In this document: in pieces, positions 25,957-37,700 of the stretch
How positions within the stretch are numbered: the stretch's first letter is position 1
How the letters are laid out: every line of letters starts with the position of its first letter
Source of the DNA: Tetrahymena thermophila SB210
Lineage: Eukaryota; Ciliophora; Oligohymenophorea; Hymenostomatida; Tetrahymenidae
Reading direction: 5' to 3'
Assembly (NCBI RefSeq): GCF_000189635.1
Contig: NW_002476246.1
Coordinates: forward strand, 496,001-560,000
Length of the DNA stretch: 64,000 nt
The notes under the pieces: generated by a model
What the model was told of the DNA's origin: nothing
What the model saw: the letters and a program-made list of their open reading frames with translations, nothing else
Databases searched by the model: none
Translations under genes and position numbers: made by a program

Positions 25957-26378
25957 ATTTGCGAAGTTTAATTTTGATTATTTTAAATATTTATTAAGTT
26001 GTTTCTGATCAATTTTTTTCTAATCTGGTTTTTAAATTCTTTTTTGATTTATTATAATCAAAATTTTTATAAAGTTATCCAACCAAAAAAATGAATTAAT
26101 ATATATAGCATATTATATTTCATTTATCTAATTTAATTATCTATATTTCAACTTTTGAATATTAATCGATAAGAAAAATAAATAAATATTGGATTTTATA
26201 GTATAAATTTCAACAACAATTAAAAAAATATTTTATTTTGTGAAATTAAAATAAATAACTATTCAAAATTAAAATAAATATAAATAATAAATAATAATTT
26301 TATTATTATTTTATAAATTATTTAACTTAATTATTATTTTTTTTATTTTTAATACATTTTATATTTTTTTATTTGTTT
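25957..26378. other. Intergenic, 422 bp
   Basis: AT-only stretches including long A/T runs. Presumed promoter of the gene ending at 24,268 and 3' UTR of the gene ending at 26,379. Nothing else seen. Confidence 0.5.
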
Positions 26379-27912
26379 TCAATTTTCATCTTTTTTAGAT
26401 TTTTTTTGTGGTAAATTAATTACACCACATTTTTTAAACCATTTATTACCAACTTCTATTAATTTATCAGCATCATCTTAATAATATCTCTTAAAAAGCT
26501 CTAATTCTTTGTATTCAGGTCTGTCATCTATTTCTTCATCATTCTATAATGTAATTGCTTTAGATTGAACTGAATGCTATAATTATCTATACATTTTGAA
26601 TCTTGACTTAATATTTGGGTCTTCGAATATATATTCATAAGTTACCAACATGTCATTATATTTAAAATTTAAATTGTGTTTACTATCATAGTCTTGATCT
26701 AGATTAAAAAACCTTGCTCTAGCTTCAACTGGAAATGTAAATTAGTCAATAGTTTTTATCTCTATTTTTTACGAAGAGTACCCCTATTTAGAGAATAGTG
26801 CTTTTGTAGAAGTAGTTAAGAAATGAAGAGTTGTATTAATGCACTATTCTAATTTAAAATATGTATTGCGTGGATCGAAATATCCATAAGCTTTTAAATA
26901 CTCTTTAAACACATAAGAATTCTCTGCTATAATATCGTAAAGCTCAGGGGAATAGCCTACTCTATCACTTTCATAAAGTTATTTTTCATAATTAACTGAA
27001 AGGCGAATATAAAATATTAAACTTGTTTGATCCAGCCCTTCAGTCAATGATTTAAATTTAAGATTACTAGCTGCTTTTCTACCTTCATAATGTTATTAAA
27101 ATAAGGTATCTTGATATTAATCTAAAATCAGCCTTTTAGTTAGCTATATATTATCCCAGATAGTTTATAACTTTTAAATTGTTTCTAGCAGATCTTTGTT
27201 GCCGTATGAGTACAATATTTTTAAAAGATATTCTATGTTATTTACATTACTCGGAAAGAATGTCAAATCTACTTCAATAAATTTATTATCCATTCTGTGA
27301 ATAACACAGTTGATATATCTTAATCCCTTCTCTAGTTAGTTATGCTTATTCTCATTCAAATAATTCTACTTGTCACTGTAATTCTGAAAAAAATCTAGAT
27401 CAACTACAAGATCCATATACAAATAGAACTTTTTATTTGCTCTTAAAAACCTTTAAGTCCTTTCCAAAAAGTTTTGAGAGAATTTGGTGCTATTTATTTA
27501 CGAAATTGCTAAGCCTTTTTAATTTGTATAGTGAATGTTTTTTTAAGTTGAAGTACCACTAGAATTTTATTATCTTTCTTCATTTTCATAATCTATATAA
27601 GCTCTTTTTTTGTTGAGAGAATTTTATGAGCTTTTTTTGTCATTTTTAAAACCATTTGGGGAAGTATCTTAGAATAATGTACAGTCCTGATCAGTAGAAC
27701 TTAGATTTTGCTAACTCTTACCAAAGCCTTAAAACTATATAAATGAAAATAGTAAATGGCTAGATAATGTATGTATTTTTGAAGAATTAAATTATTACAT
27801 TTTCATTATTATTTTCCTCATAAATATGAAAATCCCCTAGTGATTATTAACTGTAAATTTAGAACTGACCATCCTACTATTAAGTGCTCTACCTATCATA
27901 TTAATTATCCAT
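26379..27912 (-). CDS. Unrecognised protein, 489 aa, two exons
   Basis: Exon 1 (27,912-27,799) reads MDNQYDRQSTQQQ...EENNNEN. A 64-nt intron (27,798-27,735, GTAATA...TATATAG) is removed in phase 0. Exon 2 runs FQGFGKSQQNL... to TGA 26,379. The spliced length is 1,470 nt. The first 110 residues are low-complexity Ser/Asn/Gln. The rest is a well-formed globular sequence (YLYMDLVVDLDFFQNY, FIEVDLTFFPSNVNNIEYLL, FDPRNTYFKLEQC) ending in a basic tail, KKSKKDEN. I do not recognise the family; EVDLTFFPSN is weakly reminiscent of PAS-linked regulators, not enough to assign. No signal peptide. A second frame is also open upstream, so the start could lie further 5', but the AAT-ATG context and composition favour 27,912. 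Confidence 0.72.
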
Positions 27913-28700
27913 ATTTCTTTCTCTTCTTTTTCTTGCTCTTTATACTCTATCTATTTATTAAGTTATATTAAATTTTAAAGTGCAATACTTAAAAGATTAT
28001 TACAATATTATTATTTTAATACTTCTTATATATTCTTTTAAGCAAAATGTTCATATATTTATTTTTTAATCATTAACATAGTAATATACAATTTTAAGTC
28101 ACATTGAATGTTAAATAATAAAGGATCTATTGATTTTGGCTATTATAATGATAAATATTTGATTCACTCATAATCACAAATTTATAAATCAATCGCTAAT
28201 TATCATTTTTAATTTACTTTATTGACTGTAAGTAATTTATAAACCAATAAAAAATATTACTCTTAAATTATATTTTAATTTTGCTATAATAAGATAGTCT
28301 TTATTGATTAAATACTTATAAAATTCATGCCAATTAAATAACTTTATTTTAGTAACAAAAAATTTATTTTATTATATTTATTTTATTAAAAAGGATCAAT
28401 AATATTTTTATTTAAGATAAATTAAGTTTGTTTATTTAATAAAAGTTAAAGAAGTAAAGATAGATATACAATAGAGTTTATTTATTGAAAATTGAATTCT
28501 TTAAATTATTTTTTAGATTCATCCCAAAATTAAGATTTTAATTATTTCAAATTAAATTTTGTAAATTCAAAAACAAAATCATAGAAAAACTAGTTTATAA
28601 AAAAAACAGCATAAATAAAAATTTTTTTTCTTGAATAAAGTTATTGTTGTTTTAATTTGTATATATTAAGTTTAAATTTGTTTATTTTAAAAACATCTAT
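27913..28700. other. Intergenic, 788 bp
   Basis: Contains the promoter and leader of the 489-aa protein gene and the 3' UTR of B1. Some frames stay open because only TGA terminates in this code, but none has convincing composition or a homologue in the window. Homology between the B units begins at about 28,430. Confidence 0.45.
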
Positions 28701-31700
28701 TCATTATTGATTTTTATCCAAATTATAACTCTCTAGTGCTTATAAATAGAAGCGAGTTTTTAATCGTTTGTTAATTTTTGAATTTTGAAATTTGAATTAA
28801 CTATTTTGCTTAAGCAGTTTTTATTGTTAAGCCAATTTTTAGTTCTTAAAATCTGCTTCCATTGCAATTACTTCCCTTAAAGAGCTTTAAACTTTTTTCC
28901 ATAAAGAATTTATTCTGAATAAATTTATCTATTTTTAATAAGCAATTTAGTAAATAGAATTAGGGATTAATTTGGATAAAAAAACCTAGAATCTTTAAAG
29001 CTTATTTTATTAATTTTTATTAAAAGGAACAGGTCTTTGTACTATTAATAAGAGCAAGATTCCTATGAAACTTATATTAATGATTATTAAAATATTTTAC
29101 TATAGTAGTTTAAATTAGGGATTATCTGTAATTAATATCATTTATATTATGAATATACTTGTTATAACTAATTTGCAAGATAGTTAATCAATATTATTTA
29201 ACTATTATCTTTAATAAGGACTTACTTTGATCAAAAATCTAAGGTAAATATACATTAAAAGTTATAATAACATAGCTTTTAGTTAGGATGAAGTCCTAAT
29301 TAAATTTAGAAATATAACTAGAGATGCTCTTGTTTGATTTCTAGCTAAATCCCAATAATAAGACTTTTCTTTATATTCCTATTGATTGATTAATAAATTT
29401 TATTAAAAAAAATATTTTTATTTTATTAAAAAGCTATTTACTTAGTATAAAAGACCATATTTATTCAGATAATGCAAGCTTTGTAATTTTTTTCTTTTAC
29501 TGTATAAATAAATAGAAAATGATGTTGGGATTATTATGAACCATATTAAAAGCAATGGCCCTATTAAATATAGTAAGATTTCATTATGTTTTTCTGTATA
29601 GCATTCATACTGCATTTCAGAAATAATATATAGATTGCCTGCTATTTCTTTACAAGATGAAGACTATATCAATACTTTAATTATTGATGAGCTAAAGAAT
29701 AAGTATATTAGTATGAAAGAAGAAATCTAAAATGAACGGTCATCTATCTTAAAGATGTTTGTGAGGATTTTTACTAGTTGGATAAGCAAATAAATAATAA
29801 TTATTTAGAAATTGATAAATAAAACTCTAATAGCATATAACGGAATTTAGAAATCATAATTACTAAATATACAATCTAAATTATAAACAGTATGTTATAC
29901 AGGATCGCCACCTCCAATTTCAGCAACAGAGAGAAATTATTAAGTTTAAATACCTAAGTTATTTATTAATGCTATAAACTATAAATAGTTGATAAGAATT
30001 TTGATGTAAGAAGAAGAACTGCTAATATTTTGATTTTATAGTAAAATTAATTTAAGCTTTCTCAAATAAAACCAGCTCATTTTTTTTTATATTAATATCA
30101 ACTATCTTTAAATTTAAAAGATTAAATAAGCACAAAATATAATCAATAATAAAAGTAGAAATAGAATAGATTGAATTGTATTTTGCTTAATGCATTCTTA
30201 GCACTAAACTCCACCATTACTTCTTCCATATTTTGAACCCCAAACAACTCCTTATGAATCACAAGATTCGCAAATAGCTCCTACATGTCCCAGTGAGCAT
30301 CCAAACTTATTTGAAGGATCTTCAGGGATACAATTTTCTGGATTAATACATTCATATATTTAGTCTGAGTTTTAGTCCTAACTCCAGTATCCATTTTATA
30401 ACTGAATGATATTTGAGTGGCAATTTTTAGAACCAATAGGACATTTGAGACACTACAAACTTTCAAATTAATTTGGATCTTGTAAGCAATAATTACCTTT
30501 TTAAAAAAATTGGTATGATTAGATATTTAAAATATAATTATGAATAATTGATAAAAATAAACAATTTTTTACTAAAGAGTTAAATTGAATAAAAAAAATT
30601 TTTAAAGATAAATAATAAGAAAATAGAACAATTAATGATCACTTAATTTTTTGATTAAAAAAATTTTTATTATTTAATTTTTAAAATATTTTTTAATTTT
30701 TGAATAAGAATTATTGGGAAGGGGGAGGGGAGTAAGGGTACTTATTAGAGTTTATTATTTTTTTAAATTACATGAAAAATTCTAAAATTATTCAACTGAA
30801 ACCTTAATAACCACCTCACTACCCTCCCTTCCATCAGAATTATTAGTAAGAAATTAAATATTGAAAATTCTATTAAATAATAATTTACCTTATTAGCAAG
30901 TATAGCATATTTTATATTTCTACAATGTTTGTAAAATTTCCCCTTACTAACATTTCCTAAAGTTAACATCAATAGAGATACTTAGCTCTTGAAAGTCAAA
31001 TTTAAAAGTTGTAGTATTTAATATAAAGATAGGGCTAACGGTTTTAACTATAATTGAGGAGTTAGCATTTGGCTAATAAGAATAGGACACATTAAAAAGG
31101 AAACCAAATTAATCAAAATTATAATTTTATCTGAGATTACCATCAAGCCCAACTTCCTAACTCTACAATTCAAGTAAATAGCTACCAAATTCAATCAAGA
31201 TTTCTTAATTTACCAACTCTGTATTTTTAAAAAAACTTACTTCTCTCTTTTCTTCATCAATTAATCTCATTAATATTGGTGAAGATGTGCTGCCACTTTA
31301 TAAATTTTCTAATTTAGCACTTTGAATATTTAAGTCATCTTATATTTAATTTTTAACATCTAAATAAATTGGATAAGAACCTATATTTTTTCCATATAAT
31401 TATGCAGAGTTTTTAATAAAAGAGTTTAGATTTAAGGTAAGTATTCTTCTGCTCACATTTGTTTTTTATAAAACATAAGGTTATATGCCTTAATATCTAA
31501 AAGCACCTCCTATTAGAGCAGAATTTTATTAGAAAGTATTTTGCATCATGTCTTAAATATCACAATTGTTCAGCAATAATGCTCCACCTGAGCCTTATGG
31601 GCAAGAATTTTAAAATAAAGTATTGCCATCAAACTAAGAGAATATGCTACTATAGCAGTAAATAGCTCCCCCATTTCCTGTCTTTGATTCGTTTTACTAA

Positions 31701-34700
31701 AAAGTGTTATCTAAAAATATTATTTCAGTTATTTAGTTTAAATATATAGCTCCTCCATCAAGATAAGATATATTTGAGATAAAAGTGCTATTTTTCATTA
31801 TCAACCTAGAAATTTATGACAAATAAAGAACACTTGCTATACTATTTGTTTCTATATTTTTTGAATTAATGTTTTGTATAACTACTTAAGGGCTTTAGAA
31901 TATGTAAATAAAGCTATTTTACTTAAGATCTACTTTTTAAATTTAAATTGTATCTAAAAGAAAATTTTAGCTAACTTAAATTTAAATAAAGCCAGCATCT
32001 GAATTAATGCTAGAAATAGATGAAAAATTAGAATTTGATATTGTTAATTACTAAGCATTAAGTAGCATTAATTGATTTATTTTTGAAAGATAGTGCTAAT
32101 AATTGTAGAATGTTGATATTTAATTTTAAATAATAATTCCGTTTTTATTTTCTAACTCATGCAAATTAATAAATCCCAACATATCTGAATTTATTATCTG
32201 AATATTTGAAAAATTTGAATTAAGAATTCCTTCACATTCTAAAATGAAATATTATTAGCCACTGATTGAACTATTTTAATGATTTTCTAATTTAAAGTTT
32301 GAGAAGTAAAAATCAGTAAACTATAATGTTTGGTTTACATTAGAAAATTTTAGTAAAGAAATGGATGAGAGTGGGGTAAAGTTTAGAATATTAAATTGGA
32401 TTTTTTTCAAATCAATTTATGGAGTTGCTTCAAAGTAGAAAATAATTCCTTGTAAATCTACATTTTAATTAATTATTATTTAATTTTAAGATGCTATCAT
32501 GTTGCTAATACTAACTGAAGTAACATTAGTTATTGTGAATATTTAAATGTTTTAAAAAATATTCTGCAAAAGATTAGTATTATTTATTGTAAGTAAGTTA
32601 ACATATGAGATATCTATCATAGAGCTTTGCTTAAAGTTTGAATTTAAACTATTAAGTTTGATGTTGAAATTATTAATAGTTAATTTGTTTATATTAACAA
32701 ATTTAATTAGATTAATGATATTATTAAATTAACAATTGATAAGATTAATGTTCTGTATTACAATTATATTAATATCTTAGAAAAGCATAATCTATTTGTT
32801 TACCTGTTAAATTTATTCTCCATTAATCACTAAATTTTAGATAAAAAGATGATTAATACCTTCAAATACTAGTTGGTTATTATCAAAATCTGATAATTCT
32901 ATGTCATTTAAAAATAATCTTTCTAATTTTTTAAATGTTTGATTTCCAAACAAGAACTAAGTGTTATTTAAGTTTTTAAATGAAATTTTTAAGTTTTATA
33001 GTTGCAGCTCTACTATATTTTAATCTGTAATATTTTGAATTTATAAATAAATACTATTATTGTTTATAGCTTAAATATTCAATGAGTAATAATTAGTCAC
33101 AGAGCTAGAGCTAACAAAAGGATACTTTAGATCAGTTTATTCGTCATTATTTATGTACAAGCTATAAATAATGTTCTAAATTAAGAGCTATTTCAGTGAT
33201 AATAAATTCAAATAATCGCTTTATTGGTTTTTGGTTATTAAATCATTTTAGCCAGTTAGTATTTATAACTAGGCAGAGCAAATATTATTTGAAAAAGAGC
33301 CAATATTTATCTAGGTAGTGTATTTGATAGTATTTTCAATAGTTAGAATCATCATATCAACTATTAAATACTAAGAATTCTGGGATTATACTTATAAGGA
33401 TAAAACCTTATAATTGTTTATTTATAAGAAATCAATTAACTTAGGCTATGAGAAAGGGTTAGCATTAAAGAAACTAATTGAATTGTCAAAATATAAAACG
33501 AATATATTATTAAATCCAGTGTATTCAATATCTATTAGCGATTGAGTGCTGTTAAAATGCCTAATTATTTAGAATAATTTGAGGTCTTATCTTATATATA
33601 TACTTACAGAATTAAATGAAAGCATAAATATGAAAGGGCCTTCCATTTTTAATTTTATTCCTGAAGATGGTAAATTCTATTTAATAGTTTGCATTTAAAG
33701 ATCATATACTTTTATTCCTACAGTTCTATCAGTATAGTAAATCCTTTAATATAGAGGATCAAAGTAGATTTAAGATTATTGGTTTTAGAAATCTAATTGA
33801 GAGATTTATAAAACATTTCCTGTCTAAATATCTATTATTTGTATACATTTATTAGTTAATATTATGATATTCTAAGTATTGTCTATTCTAATAATTTTTT
33901 TAACAATATCGTTTTATTCAATTTTAAATTAAAAGTAATCAAGTTTTATTAGAGGAGAATGAGGCTAGGAGTTTTAAAATGTAATCTTGTTCCATTAGCT
34001 TGTGTTTTTGGTTGAGCAGTATATTAAAAATAAATCATCAATCATAAAAAATTGGCCTACTCCTGTTGAGATATAGGTTAGGATTAAGAGCTATGGGTTA
34101 GTTTGATTTTTTTAAAGTTAATATAAAGACTGTTTTTGAGTTAGAAAAATAACTTGTAAATCAGAATCACTGATAAAAGTTATTATTTAAGAATCTAGTA
34201 ATTAATAAAATATTGGAATTATCCTAGTTGAAGTTACATTATAAATTAAGAGCTAATTAAATATTATTACATAAATTTATGAGTTACTTTTATTGTAATA
34301 ATTGAAATAAAAGTATGAAGGATTTAGTTGATTAAAGTATTTAACATCTTTTACTTCACCATTAACTATATTTTTAAGTGTAGATTGACTATTGTCAAAC
34401 AAAATATATTGGCTTTCATTAATCTTTAATATATTTGGAGATGAATTTAATGGCAACAATGAATTTTAATTAAACTCTAGGATAGAGTAATCAAAAACTT
34501 TTAAATTCAAATAGTCAGTAACAAATATTTAGTTTTTATTGAAGCTGATATAAATATCAAAGATTGTAAGCTAAAATTGGTACTTGCAAATAAAAATTTT
34601 AGTATCATAATCAAAGATATAAAATATGTTATTTGAGCTTACAAAAAGTTTTCTCTTGTAATGATCCCAGATAATTATTTTTTAGTAAGCATTTGAATCA

Positions 34701-37700
34701 TTTTACTACTTATCTAACTGCATTTTATTAAGAAAAAAATTTAAAAATAAAGTTTACTAGATAATTAAAGAAAAAATATATACTATTATTAATTTTTAAA
34801 TAAATTAAGATAAAAAATATTACTTAAAATATTTTAACAACTTAATTGGTATCATAAGAAATAATTTCAATTTAGTTTTAATTATCAATCAATATAATCA
34901 AATCAAGATTTTCATCAACAACTACTTGACTCTGATAATTAAATTAGTATTATAATTAGATTGTTTTCAAGCTCACTTGAGTATTTATATTATAGATTAC
35001 TATAGAATTACTGTAAGAAGAAAATAGCATCACTTATATTTGATCAGAGAAAAAATAAAACTTTTTATTTAAAAATAATATAAAGATTGTATGTATAACT
35101 GAAATTTATTTATTGTCATACCTAATACAGATTTTCAAAAGTTGAAGTTGTAAATGACGGGAAAGATGTATCCAACAATTAAAGAGTATCTAAATTAAGT
35201 ATCTTAAAACTTTAGCTTGGTTAATCTCCAATAATTATAATGCTACCAAAATCATTATAATATATAGAATAAGGTATAAAGTCTGTTGAATATTTTACAA
35301 ACTTATAAATTTATTCTTTTAAAGAGTACACTCTTAAACTATATTAACTATAAAAGATTATCAACTATTTTTGTTTTTAAATAATAGTTCCGTGAAAATT
35401 ATCCTCATCAAATGGATAATTATTTGCTATGCAATTTTTAGAAATAGCCTAAAATATAATTTAAGAAAATATATTTTAAAATTGTTATTTTATATTTATT
35501 CATTTATTTACATTTAAGTCGATTATGCAATCTTACAAGTTTTCTATAAAAGCCATGTATCCTAATTCTATATCATAAGCAACGTTCAAATATGATGAAT
35601 TAGACACGTAATGAAATAACTTTTATTATTTTTATGTCAAATAAAGAAAGAAATAAAATGTTAAATAAATTTTACAATTTCAAAGTTAGATGAGCTAATA
35701 AAAGCAATATGATATCCAACAACGATTACCATATATTTTTAATTGGGAAAATAAAATCCTTTTTTATCATACAATAGATAGTATCTGTAATTTTAAACTA
35801 CTAATTATTTAGGTTGTAAGAAATCAATAACAATGTATGCTATAATCTTTTGGTATTTTATAACTGCTATCATATTTATATATATATTTAGCTATATATC
35901 TAACTCATAAAAATTAACAACTTGTTCAAAATATTATGTAATTTAATAATCATCATTTTAATATTAATAACAAAAGATTGATTTTACATCAACCATTTAC
36001 TCTACCTAGCCATTATTAAGAGTTAATGGAATTTAAATATCGTTAAATTGATATGAATAATATAGAGCATTTTCTGCTACCTTTTAATTAAAAAAGTTTT
36101 ATTTGAAAAAAAAATAAATTTTAAATATTTATTTATAACTTACTTTCTATAATTAAAGATTTGGATCATCTAAACTAATTGTGAGATAGACCTATGTATT
36201 TGTAAATATTATCTAATTTTATTAATGTAAAAAGGCTTAAATGTTTTGTCCATAATATTAGTTCTAGTATATTATGAGCTTGTTAGTATCTCCATCATAG
36301 TATGATAAAGTGTAAGTATTGCTGCAAATAAATACTTTGTTATCATATCTAATGTATTATGGAATGTATGCACCAGTAGTTATTACCTAATTTAAAAAAA
36401 ATATAAAGTGATTTAAAACTTCTTATATATTGAAAATATACTTACTTATAGGATTTTATTATCTACAGTTGAGACAATTTAAACAGTATTATAAGGACTT
36501 AAGCTAAAGATCTAATAGCTTAAATTTGGAGATATATAATATGATAAAATGAGTATATTTTAACTAAATATACTTTTCTAATAATTTTTTAGAAGGTTCA
36601 TGCTCATTATCCCTCCAAAAAAATCAGAGTAATAAATAGTATCTTAGTTTAAGTTAAAAAAACCTAACTAATTTGCACAAACGTTATAAAATGCTTGAGA
36701 TACGTAAACTGGATTTTACTTTAAAAAAAAATGATTATCTTATTAATTAGATTAAAATAAATTTACATCTTTGTAAACATTGTAGATCACTATTTAACTT
36801 ACGTAAACTTACAAAACTAAGAAACAAATAACATCGCCAGTTGTCTATGAAACTTAAACGTCATTTACTATTTACTTGACTGAGAATTTGTAGTTGTATT
36901 GATTATTTATTTAGCTGTAACTAAAAATATGAAGTTGTCTTAATTCTGAATAAAGTTAACTGATTTCTTAACTAATAATATAAACTATCAAGGTTTTTGT
37001 CTTCTGGATGTAGAATGGTTAATTAAAAAAATTTATTTGACTAGGTGAAATGTTTACATTACTAAACTAGTTTTCTAATAGTATTTCAAAAGTATATAAA
37101 TTCAATTCTCTTACAGTTAAAACACCATTTCTTATTCCAGTAAGTATTATTTTTTCTTCTTCTTTTACAACTATATAGTTGTATAAACGAAAACTTGTAA
37201 TAGTGATTTAATCTGGATAATAAAAATCATCCCAAAAATAGAATTATTTAGCTATCTATCTTGACTCTAAATCATACTAGTTAGCGATTCCATTACCTTT
37301 TAACTCTAAAATTTAATTATTTGTAGCAGTATTCATAAAATTAACTATTCTGGAAGTTAATAATCTTTAAGTATAGTAATAGGCATGCTATTCAGATGAA
37401 AAGTACATTTAATTAGAAATTACAGAGATTTATTGGCTTTAAGTGAGTTCTTAAATTTACGTATCTTACATTATTACAGTTAACAAATAAAATTTATCAT
37501 TATTTTGCAAAACATCTAAGTAAGTTAGTGAGCATACTAAAGGTTAAGATAATTTTAAAGTATATGAAAGAGTAAAATTATTTGAAGTAAAGTTGAATAT
37601 ATAAAGTATATCTTGCTTTTGAGAGAAATAGAAATCTTTTGTTTTCCAAAAGCAGTCAGAATTAAAGAGAGTAGGTGATAATGTGTTCGTGATTTCAGTG

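Noticed and set aside
27913..28230. Possible 5' extension of the 489-aa protein gene in one or two frames
   Set aside because: Frames stay open easily when only TGA stops. The two open frames conflict, and the upstream frame ends at a TGA near 28,170. The MDNQYDRQ start with a 64-nt intron gives the most natural composition.
30281..30466. Minus-strand frame starting MKVCSVSNVL, repeated at 43,619-43,804
   Set aside because: It is a shifted frame of the second Cys-rich exon. The adjacent frame gives the regular CLKCP, GYWS and CESCD motifs with TAA/TAG as Gln.
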